Origin: Sporosarcina beigongshangi
GTDB taxonomy: Bacteria > Actinomycetota > Actinomycetes > Actinomycetales > Micrococcaceae
NCBI RefSeq assembly: GCF_016820535.1
Contig: NZ_JADHDY010000004.1
Span: 1-64,000 of the forward strand
Direction of reading: 5' to 3'
DNA: 64,000 bases
In this document: positions 9,133 to 18,625 of the stretch, in pieces
Numbering within the stretch: position 1 is the first letter of the stretch
How the letters are laid out: each line of letters starts with the position of its first letter
Translations under genes and position numbers: made by a program
The notes under the pieces: model-generated
Seen by the model: the letters and a program-made list of their open reading frames with translations, nothing else
Database searches by the model: none
Told to the model about the DNA's origin: nothing

Positions 9133-9696
9133 GTGAGCACCAATATCACCCCCCTGGTGGGCATTGTCATGGGGTCCGACTCCGACTGGCCCGTCATGGA
9201 AGCCGCCGCGGCCGCCCTGTCCGAGTTCGGCATCCCGTTTGAGACCGACGTGGTCTCCGCACACCGCATGCCGACCGAAATGATCGCGTACGGCACCGAG
9301 GCGGCTGCACGCGGCATCCGCGTCATCATCGCCGGGGCCGGCGGCGCCGCCCACCTGCCCGGCATGCTGGCCTCCGTCACCACCCTGCCTGTGGTGGGCG
9401 TCCCTGTGCCGCTGAAAACCCTGGACGGCATGGACTCGCTGCTGTCGATCGTGCAGATGCCCGCCGGTGTCCCGGTCGCCACCGTCTCCATCGGAGGGGC
9501 CCGCAATGCCGGCCTGCTGGCCGTGCGCATGCTGGCCTCGGGCACCGACGAGCTGGCAGCCTCGCTGGCCACTCAGCTGGCCGGCTTTGCCCAGTCCCTG
9601 AATGACCAGGCCTCCGCCAAGGGAGCCGCGCTGCGCGCAGCAGCGGGCGCCAACTACCCCCTGGCCGTGCCCCGGCCGACCCCGGCCGGAGCGTGA
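9133..9696 (+). CDS. purE: N5-carboxyaminoimidazole ribonucleotide mutase
   Basis: PurE moves the carboxyl group of N5-CAIR to carbon 4, giving CAIR. The 187-residue protein shows the class I PurE motifs [10 protein letters not shown] near the N-terminus, SAHRMP, and [10 protein letters not shown]. It starts at GTG 9133, directly behind purK, and its coding end is followed ten bases later by the LCP gene. The C-terminal tail after about residue 165 is a little longer than in E. coli PurE. Confidence 0.97.
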   Translation: MSTNITPLVGIVMGSDSDWPVMEAAAAALSEFGIPFETDVVSAHRMPTEMIAYGTEAAARGIRVIIAGAGGAAHLPGMLASVTTLPVVGVPVPLKTLDGMDSLLSIVQMPAGVPVATVSIGGARNAGLLAVRMLASGTDELAASLATQLAGFAQSLNDQASAKGAALRAAAGANYPLAVPRPTPAGA

Positions 9697-9706
9697 TCGC
9701 AGCAGC

Positions 9707-11320
9707 ATGAGTTTCAGCAGCCCCAAGGTGAGCCGGGCGTCAAACCGCCCGCCTGTGTTGACCAACCCGGTCCGGTACCCGGAATCGGCGTCGGCACCCG
9801 TGCGTTCAAAGCGCGCCTGGTTCCTGTTGCTGCTGACCCTTGTACTGCCGGGTTCGGCGCAGATCGTGGCGGGCAACAAGCGCGTTGGCCGGCTGGCCCT
9901 GCGCTTTACCTTCGCGGCCTGGGCATTGGTGATTGCCGCCGTCGTGCTTGCCCTGGTCAACCGGGACGCGCTGCTGAACCTGTTCACCAACCCCTGGACA
10001 TCGCTGCCGATCATCCTGGCCATGGCTGCGGCCGCCGTGGGCTGGGCCGCGATGTTCCTGAACACGCTGAAAATCATCCGCCCCACGCTGCTCGCGCCGG
10101 GGATGCGTGCGTTGGTGGGCGGGGCGCTCGTGGTGCTCATGGTGGTCACGAGCGGCACCCTGGGCTACGGCGCCTTCCTGATCAACTCGGGCCGCAACGC
10201 CATCACCAGCATTTTCGCCTCCGGCCCGGACATGAAGCCGGTGGACGGGCGCTACAACTTCCTGGTCATGGGCGGCGACGCCGGCGAGGACCGCACGGGT
10301 CGGCGGCCCGACTCGATCATCGTGGTCAGCATCGATGCCAAGACGGGCCAGGCTGCCACCATCAGCATCCCCCGCAACCTGCAAAACGCCCGGTTCTCCC
10401 CCAACTCACCGCTGTGGGGCGTGTACCCGGACGGGTTCAACTGCGGCGACAACTGCATCATCAACTTTCTCTACACGGACGTGACCAACAACCACCCCGA
10501 CCTCTACCCCAACGCGCCGGATCCCGGGGCAGCGGCCATGATGGATGCCGCCGGTGGCGTCCTGGGGCTGAGCATCCAGGGCTACGTGCTCATCGACATG
10601 GGCGGCTTCTCCGACCTCATTGACGCCCTGGGCGGCGTGAAGGTCAACGTGGGCGGCTGGGTGCCGATCAGCGGCGACGACGTCTACGGCAACGGCCAGC
10701 ACCTCCCGCCCACCGGCTGGATCTCCCCCGGCGAGCAGACGCTGGACGGCTACCATGCCCTCTGGTACGCCCGTTCCCGGCAGTGGGTCAACGACTACGC
10801 CCGAAGCGAGCGGCAGCAGTGCATCCAGGCCGCCATCCTGTCCCAGATGGACCCGACCACGGTCCTGACCAAGTTCAACGCCCTGGCCGCGGCCGGCTCC
10901 AAGTTGATGGAATCGGACCTGCCTGCCGGGCAACTGGGCAGCTTCGCCTCGCTGGCGTTGAAGGCCAAGTCCCACGACCTGGCCCGGCTGACCATTGGGC
11001 CGCCGGACTTTGACCTGTACTTTTCCACCTACCCGGACTTCGACGTCATCCACGAACGCGTGAAGCAGCTGTTGAACCCTGCCCCGGCGGCCGATCCCGC
11101 ACCGGCCCCGGCACCCGACACCGGAACCGGTGACGCCCCGGCCGACACACCGGCGCCCGAGGCCCCGGCACCCGAGGCCCCGGCGCCGGAAGCACCAGCC
11201 GCGCCAGCCGCGCCGTCGGCCGACATCACGGCGGAATACCTGCAACAATTGGCCATCAACGGCGACGACGTGACGCTGGGCACGCTGCTGGCCAACAACG
11301 GCAGCTGCACCCCCGGCTAG
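9707..11320 (+). CDS. LytR-CpsA-Psr (LCP) family cell wall polymer ligase
   Basis: LCP proteins transfer undecaprenyl-linked glycopolymers onto peptidoglycan outside the membrane. This 537-residue protein has four hydrophobic segments in the first 160 residues, more than the single anchor of simple LCPs. The LCP domain spans about 183-430, with NFLVMGGDAG, the Arg-Asp pair in RRPDSIIVVS, and ISIPRNLQ. A proline/alanine tail with repeated APEAP units (about 460-500) ends in a short conserved piece. The ATG at 9707 is chosen over an upstream frame that overlaps purE. It probably shares a transcript with purKE, although the function is envelope-related. Confidence 0.93.
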   Translation: MSFSSPKVSRASNRPPVLTNPVRYPESASAPVRSKRAWFLLLLTLVLPGSAQIVAGNKRVGRLALRFTFAAWALVIAAVVLALVNRDALLNLFTNPWTSLPIILAMAAAAVGWAAMFLNTLKIIRPTLLAPGMRALVGGALVVLMVVTSGTLGYGAFLINSGRNAITSIFASGPDMKPVDGRYNFLVMGGDAGEDRTGRRPDSIIVVSIDAKTGQAATISIPRNLQNARFSPNSPLWGVYPDGFNCGDNCIINFLYTDVTNNHPDLYPNAPDPGAAAMMDAAGGVLGLSIQGYVLIDMGGFSDLIDALGGVKVNVGGWVPISGDDVYGNGQHLPPTGWISPGEQTLDGYHALWYARSRQWVNDYARSERQQCIQAAILSQMDPTTVLTKFNALAAAGSKLMESDLPAGQLGSFASLALKAKSHDLARLTIGPPDFDLYFSTYPDFDVIHERVKQLLNPAPAADPAPAPAPDTGTGDAPADTPAPEAPAPEAPAPEAPAAPAAPSADITAEYLQQLAINGDDVTLGTLLANNGSCTPG

Positions 11321-11412
11321 CGGCCTCCGGACCGTGTTGCCCGGCGGTGCCGGCCGCGGCTGTCGCCCGGCTGCACCGGCAGTTTCACGTGAACCAGTAA
11401 GGAACCTATTCA

Positions 11413-12672
11413 ATGTTTGCACTGAGCAATGTCACCCGCGACTACGCGTGGGGCTCCGCCACGGCCATCGCGGAACTGCTGGGCACCAGCCCCAGCGGCG
11501 GGCCGGAAGCCGAGCTGTGGATGGGCGGGCACCCGGATTCCCCGTCCATCGCCGCCACCCCGGACGGCCCTGTCCCCCTGGACCGGTTGATTGCCGAACA
11601 CCCTGATGCCACGCTCGGCGCCGACGTGCACGCCGCGTTCGGGCCGCGCCTGCCGTTCCTGGCGAAACTGCTCGCCGCGGAGACCGCACTGTCCCTCCAG
11701 GTGCACCCCACGCAGGAGCGCGCCCGGGAACGCTTCGCCGACGAAGAGGCCGCCGGCGTTCCGCGCACGGCAGGGCACCGCAACTACAAGGACGAGAACC
11801 ACAAGCCGGAAATGATCCTGGCCCTGACACCGTTCGAGGCGTTGTGCGGCTTCCGCCCCTGTGCCGAGGCCGGGGAGCTGTTCCGCGCCGTCGGGGACGC
11901 CATTGCCGAAACCGGTGCCGAGGTGCCGGAGTTGCTGGGTACGGTGGCGATGGCGCTCAACTCGCGGATGGCCGCACCCATGGTGGTGCGCCGGGCCTTT
12001 GAAACCCTGTTGGGCGGCGGCACGGCAACCACCGCCCTGGTGGAGCTGGCCGCGCCGGCCCTCCAGGCACAGGCCGACGCCGGCACGGAGCTTCCGCCCG
12101 CCCTGCTCACCGTGATTGAACTGGCCAAGCAGTATCCGGGAGACCCCGGCGTGCTGGTGTCGCTGCTGCTGAACCGGGTGTCCCTTTCCCCCGGCGACGC
12201 CATCTACCTGCCCGCCGGAAACATCCACGCCTACCTGCACGGATTGGGCCTTGAGGTCATGGCTTCCTCGGACAACGTGATGCGCGGAGGCTTGACGGGC
12301 AAGCACGTGGACGTCCCGGAACTGCTGGCGACCGTTGACTTTGCACCTAGTGAGGTGCCGGTGGTCCCCACCCGGGTCACGGACCTGGGCCAGAAGGTGT
12401 GGGAGCCGCCCTTCGCCGAGTTTGCCCTGCAGCGGATTGAACTCCCGGCCGACGGCGAACCCGTCCCATTGGTGCAGAACGGACCCCTGATCGTGCTGGC
12501 CGTTTCCGGTGCCGTGCTCCTGGACTCGCCGCGTGGGGACCTGAAGCTGGGCCGCGGTGGATCCGCGTTTGTCCCGGCAGCCGAGAACCCCGTCATGGTC
12601 CACCCTCACGCCGATGCCGCCGGTGCACCGTCCGTAGTATTCGCCATTACCTGTGGAGCAGTTGAGCAGTGA
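11413..12672 (+). CDS. manA: Mannose-6-phosphate isomerase, class I
   Basis: The enzyme interconverts fructose 6-phosphate and mannose 6-phosphate, supplying mannose for glycans or mycothiol-type and wall polymers. Zinc-site motifs of type I PMI are visible: LSLQVHP near residue 95, DENHKPEM near 125-135, and a downstream AGNIHAYLHG. At 419 residues it is of normal actinobacterial length. AAGGAA lies about ten bases before the ATG. It overlaps the following femX-like gene by four bases (GTGA), so the two are translationally coupled. Confidence 0.95.
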   Translation: MFALSNVTRDYAWGSATAIAELLGTSPSGGPEAELWMGGHPDSPSIAATPDGPVPLDRLIAEHPDATLGADVHAAFGPRLPFLAKLLAAETALSLQVHPTQERARERFADEEAAGVPRTAGHRNYKDENHKPEMILALTPFEALCGFRPCAEAGELFRAVGDAIAETGAEVPELLGTVAMALNSRMAAPMVVRRAFETLLGGGTATTALVELAAPALQAQADAGTELPPALLTVIELAKQYPGDPGVLVSLLLNRVSLSPGDAIYLPAGNIHAYLHGLGLEVMASSDNVMRGGLTGKHVDVPELLATVDFAPSEVPVVPTRVTDLGQKVWEPPFAEFALQRIELPADGEPVPLVQNGPLIVLAVSGAVLLDSPRGDLKLGRGGSAFVPAAENPVMVHPHADAAGAPSVVFAITCGAVEQ

Positions 12673-13661
12673 GCACCATTTTGCAGACACCCGTCTGGGC
12701 CCGCTTCCAGCGCCGCCTGGGCAAGACCGTCCACGAGGAAACCGGGCCCGGCTGGAGCTTCCTGGCCATTGAGGAAAAGACCCCCCTGGGCCGATACCTG
12801 TACACGCCCTACGGCCCTGTTGCCGAGAGCGAATCGGCGCTGGTCGAGGCCCTTGCCGCCCTGACGGCGCTGGCCCGGACCACCAAGGCAGCCTACGTGC
12901 GCGTGGAGCCGGTCTCCGCTGGGCTCGGCGCCAACGCAGCCCAGGTACTTTCTGCCCGGGGCCTGGTCAGGTCTCCCAAGGACATCCAGCCGCACCTGAC
13001 CTGGAAGGTCGACCTGACCCAGGACGAGGCGTCACTGCTGAAGGGCATGCGCAGCACCAGCCGGAACCTGTTCCGGAACATCCACAAAAAGGGTGTCACC
13101 TTTGACATCTCCACGGACCCCGCGGACCTGCCCATCCTGTTGGGCTTCCTGGAGAAGGTCGCGGGGCGTGCCGAGTTCACCGCCCAGTCCAACAACTATC
13201 TGGCCCGTGCCGCCGAGGTCCTCATGCCCGCGGGGGCCAGCAAGCTCTTCATCGCCCGCCTCGACGGTGAGCCCATCGCCGCCGCCCTGTCCTACGACAC
13301 CGCGGACACCCGCGTCTACGCCCATGCAGCCGCCGACGACGCCCACCGCAAGCTCAACGCCGGCATCCCGCTGCTGGTGACCATGATGCTGGATGCCAAG
13401 GCGGCCGGGATCAGCGAGTTCGACATGTGGGGCGTCAGCCCCGAAGACGAGCCCGAGCATCCGTGGGCCGGGTTCTCCCGCTTCAAGCGCTCGTTCGGCG
13501 GTGCCGAGGTGGAATACCCGGGCACCTGGGACCTGCCGGTCAACACACTCATGTACAACGCTTACGGTGCCAGCCGGAAGGCGCGAACGCTGCTGCGCGG
13601 TGCCCTGAAAACGGCCCGCACCGCCGCCGGCAAGGTCCAGGCGAAGCTCCGGAGCCGCTGA
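12669..13661 (+). CDS. FemX/FemAB-like peptidyltransferase (GNAT-fold)
   Basis: This 330-residue protein resembles lipid II interpeptide-bridge aminoacyltransferases: WARFQRRLGKTVHEETG at the start, a central SRNLFRNIHKKGVTF segment, FIARLDGEPIAAALSYDTAD, and a closing EYPGTWDLPVNTLMYNAY. FemABX enzymes add amino acids from aminoacyl-tRNA to the peptidoglycan stem peptide at the inner membrane face. Its GTG start overlaps the manA stop. It lacks an obvious long coiled-coil seryl-tRNA-synthetase-like insert, so it is a short-type member. The exact amino acid added cannot be read from sequence. Confidence 0.88.
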   Translation: MSTILQTPVWARFQRRLGKTVHEETGPGWSFLAIEEKTPLGRYLYTPYGPVAESESALVEALAALTALARTTKAAYVRVEPVSAGLGANAAQVLSARGLVRSPKDIQPHLTWKVDLTQDEASLLKGMRSTSRNLFRNIHKKGVTFDISTDPADLPILLGFLEKVAGRAEFTAQSNNYLARAAEVLMPAGASKLFIARLDGEPIAAALSYDTADTRVYAHAAADDAHRKLNAGIPLLVTMMLDAKAAGISEFDMWGVSPEDEPEHPWAGFSRFKRSFGGAEVEYPGTWDLPVNTLMYNAYGASRKARTLLRGALKTARTAAGKVQAKLRSR

Positions 13662-13800
13662 CGGCCGACCAGCCGGCGTCAGCTCCGCGCCTGAATTCTG
13701 TCCCCAGTGCCACCCCGCGCTGGTTCCTGCCGGTCTGGTGCTGTGGATAAGCCGGTGTCGGGGGTCGGCCGTCGTGTGGCGCCAGCCTGGCAGCGCAGCA

Positions 13801-13952
13801 CGTTGAAACCGCAGCACCTGCGATTGCCCACTTCGAAACTGCAGCACCTGCGACTGCCCAGTTCGAAACTGCAGCACCTGCGACTGCCCAGTTCGAAACT
13901 GCAGCACCTGCGATAAATCCGCGATTTAATCGCAAGTGCTGCAGTTTCAACC
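13801..13952. repeat. 30-bp tandem repeat ending in an inverted copy
   Basis: Units of 30 bases beginning GCAGCACCTGCGA run without spacers from 13811 to 13900, with a partial fourth unit to 13920. Immediately after, 13921-13952 carries a near-complementary copy (TCGCAAGTGCTGCAGTTTC). The last unit and the inverted copy can fold into a hairpin of nearly 30 base pairs. It lies between the convergent femX-like and glpX genes, in an 811-base stretch (13662-14472) without a credible gene. No spacers separate the units, so it is not a CRISPR. Confidence 0.85.
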
Positions 13953-14009
13953 GGTGGCGGCCTGCCGCAATCGCAGGAGCTGCTGTATCAGCCCCGGGAG
14001 GGCCGGAAG

Positions 14010-14091
14010 AATCGCGTTACCTGCTGTCTCAACACGTGGCCACTTTCGGAAATCGCGTTACCTGCTGTCTCAGCACGTGGCCACTTTCGGA
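14010..14091. repeat. 41-bp tandem direct repeat, two copies
   Basis: Two units starting AATCGCGTTACCTGCTGTCT (14010-14050 and 14051-14091) differ at only one position; a third begins (AATCGCG) at 14092 and breaks off. The copies share no clear sequence with the 30-bp array 60 bases upstream. Function unknown. Confidence 0.85.
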
Positions 14092-14252
14092 AATCGCGCC
14101 GACTGCTGGCGAAACCAGGCTTTTCGTCGAAAGCCGGCCGGAAAGTCCCTGCACCGGAATTTCAACCCCGCACCTCGCCCGGGCACGCCGCGTTCCCGTG
14201 GACGGGCCCAACTTCCTCCCCATGGCGCCGGCCTCGCTGGACGTGGACCCGT

Positions 14253-14318
14253 GAATGCTGCGTGGAGCTGCATTTGGCATGCTTGCTTACGTGTCCAACG
14301 CAGCTCCAGACAGCATTC
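14253..14318. repeat. Long imperfect palindrome in the femX-glpX gap
   Basis: GAATGCTG...GGAGCTGC at the left pairs with GCAGCTCC...CAGCATTC at the right in a 19-base stem with two mismatches around a loop of about 28 bases. The loop contains TTACGTGTCCAA (14287-14298), the same 12 bases found in the palindrome family near 44.7 kb. No gene is seen here. Confidence 0.7.
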
Positions 14319-14346
14319 AATGATGTGCAGGTCCTTCTTGAGCACG

Positions 14347-14403
14347 AAGCACGACGGCGTGAGGCCACCTTCCACGAAAAGGTGGCCTCACGCCGTCGTG
14401 CTT
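14347..14403 (-). terminator. Perfect 25-bp hairpin downstream of glpX
   Basis: AAGCACGACGGCGTGAGG... and its exact complement form a 25-bp stem with a seven-base loop, 70 bases beyond the glpX stop. It may also stop transcripts from the femX side. Its base matches four other hairpins in the window (17006, 18568, 21497, 53437). Confidence 0.75.
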
Positions 14404-14472
14404 AGTCAAACTCAGCTCTACCGACTCGGTCAGGTCCGGCCGGCCGCAGGCAACGGCAGCCAGGCCGGCAGC

Positions 14473-15507
14473 TTAGGAGCGGCGGGCGTATGTCTCCCAC
14501 TTGTGGGCCTGGTGCTCGCCCTCCACGAAGCGGATGGTGCCGGACTTGGAGCGCATCACAATGGACTGGGTCAGGACGCGGCCCTTGTCGTAGCGCACGC
14601 CCTTGAGGAGGTCGCCGTCAGTGATGCCGGTGGCGGCGAAGTAGCAGTTGTCGCTCGTTACGAGGTCGTTGGTGGACAGGACGCGGGTGAGGTCGTGCCC
14701 GGCGTCGATGGCCTTTTGCTTTTCGTCGTCGTCGGTGGGCCAGAGGCGGCCCTGGATGACGCCGCCGAGGGTCTTGATGGCGCAGGCCGCCACGATGCCC
14801 TCGGGGGTGCCGCCGATGCCCATGAGCGCGTCGACGCCGGTGCCGGGGCGGACCGCGGCGATGGCGCCGGCCACGTCGCCGTCGAGGATGATCTTGGTGC
14901 GGGCTCCGGCGTCGCGGATTTCCTGGATGAGCGGCTGGTGGCGGTCGCGGTCCAGGACCATAACGGTCAGCTGGTTGATCTTCACGCCCTTGGCCTTGGC
15001 AATCAGGTGCAGGTTCTGCTTGACAGGCAGGCGCAGGTCAACCATGTCGGCGGCTTCGGGGCCCGTGACGAGCTTCTCCATGTAGAACACGGCGGAGGGG
15101 TCGAACATGGTGCCGCGCTCGGCCACGGCCAGCACGGCCAGCGCGTTGTTGATGCCCATGGCGGTCAGGCGGGTGCCGTCGATCGGGTCCACGGCGACGT
15201 CGCACTCGGGACCGGATCCGTCACCGACCACCTCGCCGTTGAACAGCATCGGGGCCTCGTCCTTTTCGCCCTCGCCAATGACCACGACGCCGTTGAAATG
15301 AACGGTGGAAAGAAGTGAGCGCATGGCATCCACGGCGGCTCCGTCGGCCAGGTTCTTCTCGCCAAAGCCCACCCAGTGCCCGCCGGCGATGGCCGCGGCC
15401 TCGGTGACGCGGACCAGTTCAAGGGCCAGGTTGCGGTCCGGCTCGTCGTCGCCGACGGCGAGCGACCGGGACAATTGCGAGTAATCAAGTTGTGCTTTTT
15501 CAGCCAC
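14473..15507 (-). CDS. glpX: Class II fructose-1,6-bisphosphatase
   Basis: GlpX removes the 1-phosphate of fructose 1,6-bisphosphate, the committed step of gluconeogenesis. Family motifs are clear: [11 protein letters not shown] near residue 78, DPIDGTRL near 107, a GTPEG stretch near 230 and a conserved C-terminal region. The 344-residue length is usual for actinobacterial GlpX, which is often the only FBPase. The start is GTG 15507. It is divergent from the DUF4245 gene and lies in the same glpX-DUF4245-fum neighbourhood I recall from mycobacteria. Confidence 0.96.
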   Translation of the reverse strand: MAEKAQLDYSQLSRSLAVGDDEPDRNLALELVRVTEAAAIAGGHWVGFGEKNLADGAAVDAMRSLLSTVHFNGVVVIGEGEKDEAPMLFNGEVVGDGSGPECDVAVDPIDGTRLTAMGINNALAVLAVAERGTMFDPSAVFYMEKLVTGPEAADMVDLRLPVKQNLHLIAKAKGVKINQLTVMVLDRDRHQPLIQEIRDAGARTKIILDGDVAGAIAAVRPGTGVDALMGIGGTPEGIVAACAIKTLGGVIQGRLWPTDDDEKQKAIDAGHDLTRVLSTNDLVTSDNCYFAATGITDGDLLKGVRYDKGRVLTQSIVMRSKSGTIRFVEGEHQAHKWETYARRS

Positions 15508-15685
15508 GTGTAAACCCCATTGTTCAGGTAGGCGCAGTTTTACGGCACGCTCCGACGCGCACCACTGACGTATTTTTGCCTACTCTCCCAATCATAGGCG
15601 ACAGCCGCGCCCGAGCCGGGGTGAGCTGCGCCACCTTCAGCGCCCGACGGAAAGTTGGGGCCGGCAAATCTGGGAAGATGGAAGG

Positions 15686-16306
15686 GTGAGTGACTCTAAC
15701 CCCACCCCTGCCGTCAAGCCCGTCATTGCCGCAGGCGCGGCCAAGCGTGCCAACGCCTCGGTCATCGGCATGCTGCTGGCCGTGTTTTCCACCGTGGCAA
15801 TTGTGCTGACCATCGTGTGGCTCAACCCGGAACCCAAGGCCGGCGCCTATCGCACCGAGGTGGACGTGGCCACGATTGCCGGCCACGCGGCCGACACGGC
15901 AGGTTTCCACCCGGTGGCCCCCGTGCTGCCCGAAGGCTGGAGCGCCAACTACGCGCGCTGGAACCCGCCGGGAACGGACGGCGTGGCGTACTGGGACGTG
16001 GGCTATGTGACGGCAAATGACACCTTTATTGCGCTGCGTGAATCCATCACGGCGAACCCCACCTGGGTTGCGGCACAGGCCCAGCAGGCGCCTGTAACAG
16101 GGACCCGCACCATCGACGGGAAAAGCTGGGAGCTCCGTGACAACCCCAAGGGCGAACGGTCGCTGGTGTACACCAGCGGGGAGACGACTATTGTTTTGAC
16201 AGGCGCGGCCGACTTTGAGGACTTCGACATCCTGGCCGCCGGAGCAACGGCGTTGCTCGATGACTACGCGGCAACGGCCGAACCGACGAACAAGGAGAGC
16301 AAGTAA
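15686..16306 (+). CDS. DUF4245 family membrane protein
   Basis: This 206-residue protein has a short cytoplasmic tail, one membrane segment (about 27-46), and an external domain with the conserved VLPEGWSANYARW stretch followed by GVAYWDVGYVT, which I recognise as DUF4245. A GTG at 15686 is preceded by GGAAGATGGAAG, a reasonable binding site. Its stop overlaps the carbonic anhydrase start by one base (TAATG). Homologues commonly sit opposite glpX in actinobacteria (Rv1100 as I recall). The function is unknown. Confidence 0.88.
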   Translation: MSDSNPTPAVKPVIAAGAAKRANASVIGMLLAVFSTVAIVLTIVWLNPEPKAGAYRTEVDVATIAGHAADTAGFHPVAPVLPEGWSANYARWNPPGTDGVAYWDVGYVTANDTFIALRESITANPTWVAAQAQQAPVTGTRTIDGKSWELRDNPKGERSLVYTSGETTIVLTGAADFEDFDILAAGATALLDDYAATAEPTNKESK

Positions 16307-16968
16307 TGAGCGGTGGCGGAGAAGACGGCAACATCAACGCGGTTTCGGAGCACCTGAGGTCGCCGGCGGAGGCCTGGCAGACGCTGATGGCCGGCAACGC
16401 ACGGTTTGTGGGCGGAGCGTCCAACCACCCGAACCAGGATGCCGCGCGACGCGCCTCCCTGCTGTCCAACCAGCACCCTTTCGTCATGATCTTCGGCTGC
16501 TCCGACTCCCGCCTGGCCGCGGAAATCATCTTTGACCTTGGCCTGGGCGATGCCTTTGTGGTCCGCACCGCCGGGCACGTCGTTGACAACACGGCCCTCG
16601 GTTCCCTCGAATACGGCGTCGAGTACCTTGACGTGCCGCTCATCGTTGTCTTGGGCCACGACTCCTGCGGCGCCGTCACGGCCACCAAGGGCGCCGTCGA
16701 CACCGGAAAGATGCCCGCCGGATTCGTCCGCGACCTCGTCGAACGCATCACCCCCTCCGTGCTCGCATCCCTGCGCAAGGACAAGACGAGCACGGTCAAC
16801 GACATGGTGGAGGAGCACGTCAAGCAGACGGCCGCCCGCCTCGTGGAAAACTCCCCCATCATCGCCAGCGCCGTGGCCCGCCAGCGCACCGCCGTGGTGG
16901 GCCTGACCTACCGCCTCACCGACGGCACCGCCGACCTCGTCTACAGCAACGGGCACATCGGCGCCTGA
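16306..16968 (+). CDS. Beta-class carbonic anhydrase
   Basis: The enzyme interconverts carbon dioxide and bicarbonate. The zinc and catalytic residues appear as CSDSR near residue 65 and GHDSCGA near 118-124, with the conserved SLEYGVEYL between them; the usual AGN is AGH here. The 220-residue length fits the family. It is translationally coupled to DUF4245. Bicarbonate feeds PurK, anaplerotic carboxylases and fatty acid synthesis, but nothing here ties it to one pathway. A strong terminator follows it. Confidence 0.94.
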   Translation: MSGGGEDGNINAVSEHLRSPAEAWQTLMAGNARFVGGASNHPNQDAARRASLLSNQHPFVMIFGCSDSRLAAEIIFDLGLGDAFVVRTAGHVVDNTALGSLEYGVEYLDVPLIVVLGHDSCGAVTATKGAVDTGKMPAGFVRDLVERITPSVLASLRKDKTSTVNDMVEEHVKQTAARLVENSPIIASAVARQRTAVVGLTYRLTDGTADLVYSNGHIGA

Positions 16969-17005
16969 CCCTTCCCCGCGGCCTGCCCAAGCCGGGCAGC
17001 GCCCA

Positions 17006-17054
17006 AGCCAAGCACGACGGCGGAACTTGCCTTCCGCCGTCGTGCTTGGCTTTT
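17006..17054 (+). terminator. Intrinsic terminator after carbonic anhydrase
   Basis: A perfect 20-bp stem (AGCCAAGCACGACGGCGGAA and its complement), a six-base loop, and a T-tract directly afterwards make this a textbook intrinsic terminator 37 bases after the stop codon. It separates the DUF4245-carbonic anhydrase pair from fumC. Confidence 0.9.
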
Positions 17055-17125
17055 AAGTTGGTTGGGCCGGCGGACTGCGGCCGGCGGTTTTCGGCTCGGG
17101 GCGCGGCGGCGATATGGTAGAAGGC

Positions 17126-18556
17126 ATGACTGATACTGCCGCGGCCTCCGCACAAGAATTCCGTATTGAACATGACACGATGGGCGACGTCCGGGTTCCG
17201 GCCAGCGCCCTGTACAGCGCACAGACCCAGCGCGCCGTGGAGAACTTCCCGATTTCCGGCATGACGCTGGAGACGGCCCACATTGCAGCACTGGCGCGCA
17301 TCAAGAAGGCTGCCGCCACCACGAACGCGGAACTGGGTGTGCTCGACGCTGAGCTGGCCCGCGCCATTGAGGGTGCCGCCGACCAGGTCGCCACCGGCGC
17401 GTTTGACGGCGATTTCCCGATCGACGTGTTCCAGACCGGCTCCGGCACGTCCTCGAACATGAACATGAACGAGGTCCTGGCGACCCTGGCCAACCGCGCA
17501 CTTGTTGCCGCCGGTTCCGAGAAGGTTGTCCACCCGAACGACCACGTCAACGCCTCACAGTCCTCCAACGACGTCTTCCCGACCTCGGTCCACGTCGCCG
17601 CAACCTCCGCCCTGATCAACGACCTGATCCCGGCCTTGGCCTACCTGGCCGAGTCGCTGGAGCGCAAGGAAGCCGAGTTCGCCGACGTCGTGAAGTCCGG
17701 ACGCACCCACTTGATGGATGCCACCCCCGTCACGCTGGGCCAGGAATTTGGCGGCTACGCCGCTCAGATCCGCTACGGCATTGAGCGCGTCGAGTCCTCG
17801 ATTGCCCGCGTGGCAGAGGTCCCCCTGGGCGGCACCGCCGTCGGCACCGGCATCAACACCCCGGCCGGCTTCCCGCAGCGCGTGATCGCCATCCTCGCCG
17901 AGGACACCGGCCTGCCGCTGACCGAGGCCCGCAACCACTTTGAGGCCCAGGCCAACCGCGACGGCCTCATCGAGGCTTCCGGCCAGCTGCGCAACATCGC
18001 GTACTCCATCATGAAGATCAACAACGACCTGCGCTGGCTGGGCTCCGGCCCCAACACCGGCCTGGGCGAAATCAACATCCCCGACCTGCAGCCCGGCTCC
18101 TCGATCATGCCTGGCAAGGTCAACCCCGTCATCGCGGAGGCTTCCATCATGGTTGCCGCCCAGGTGATCGGCAACGACACCACGATCGCCCTGTCCTCCA
18201 CGAACGGCGCCTTCGAGCTGAACGTCGGCATCCCGGTCATGGCCTCGAACCTGCTGCAGTCCATCCGCCTGCTCACCAACACGAGCCGTGTCATGGCCGA
18301 CAAGATGATCGACGGCCTCACCGCCAACGTCGAGCGCGCCCGCTTCCTGGCCGAGGCTTCCCCGTCCATCGTGACCCCGCTGAACAAGCACATCGGCTAC
18401 GAGAATGCTGCCAAGATCGCCAAGCACGCCATCAAGGAAGGCCTCACGATCCGTGAAGCCGTCCTCGCCCTCGGCTTCGTTGACCGCGGCGAACTATCCC
18501 TCGAACAGCTGGACAAGGGCCTTGACGTCATGGCGATGACCCGCGCACCGCAGTAA
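17126..18556 (+). CDS. fumC: Class II fumarate hydratase
   Basis: FumC hydrates fumarate to malate in the citric acid cycle without an iron-sulfur cluster. The signature [11 protein letters not shown] is present near residue 330, along with [14 protein letters not shown] near 110 and the HPNDHVN active-site B region. The length of about 476 residues is normal. ATG 17126 is chosen since alignable sequence begins there; an in-frame ATG 17114 adds four residues and cannot be excluded. It is followed by a strong hairpin, suggesting a single-gene transcript. Confidence 0.96.
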   Translation: MTDTAAASAQEFRIEHDTMGDVRVPASALYSAQTQRAVENFPISGMTLETAHIAALARIKKAAATTNAELGVLDAELARAIEGAADQVATGAFDGDFPIDVFQTGSGTSSNMNMNEVLATLANRALVAAGSEKVVHPNDHVNASQSSNDVFPTSVHVAATSALINDLIPALAYLAESLERKEAEFADVVKSGRTHLMDATPVTLGQEFGGYAAQIRYGIERVESSIARVAEVPLGGTAVGTGINTPAGFPQRVIAILAEDTGLPLTEARNHFEAQANRDGLIEASGQLRNIAYSIMKINNDLRWLGSGPNTGLGEINIPDLQPGSSIMPGKVNPVIAEASIMVAAQVIGNDTTIALSSTNGAFELNVGIPVMASNLLQSIRLLTNTSRVMADKMIDGLTANVERARFLAEASPSIVTPLNKHIGYENAAKIAKHAIKEGLTIREAVLALGFVDRGELSLEQLDKGLDVMAMTRAPQ

Positions 18557-18567
18557 CACCGCTCACC

Positions 18568-18625
18568 AGTACGACGGCGGGAGGTGACCTTTTCGGGAAA
18601 AGGTCACCTCCCGCCGTCGTGCTTT
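18568..18625 (+). terminator. Long hairpin terminator after fumC
   Basis: AGTACGACGGCGGGAGGTGA and following bases pair with the distal arm in a 26-bp stem containing one G-T type mismatch, with loop CGGG and CTTTAA after the stem. It begins 11 bases past the fumC stop. Confidence 0.88.

Noticed and set aside
13811-13920. Possible CRISPR array
   Set aside because: The 30-bp units are contiguous without spacers and no cas gene is near, so this is an ordinary tandem repeat.
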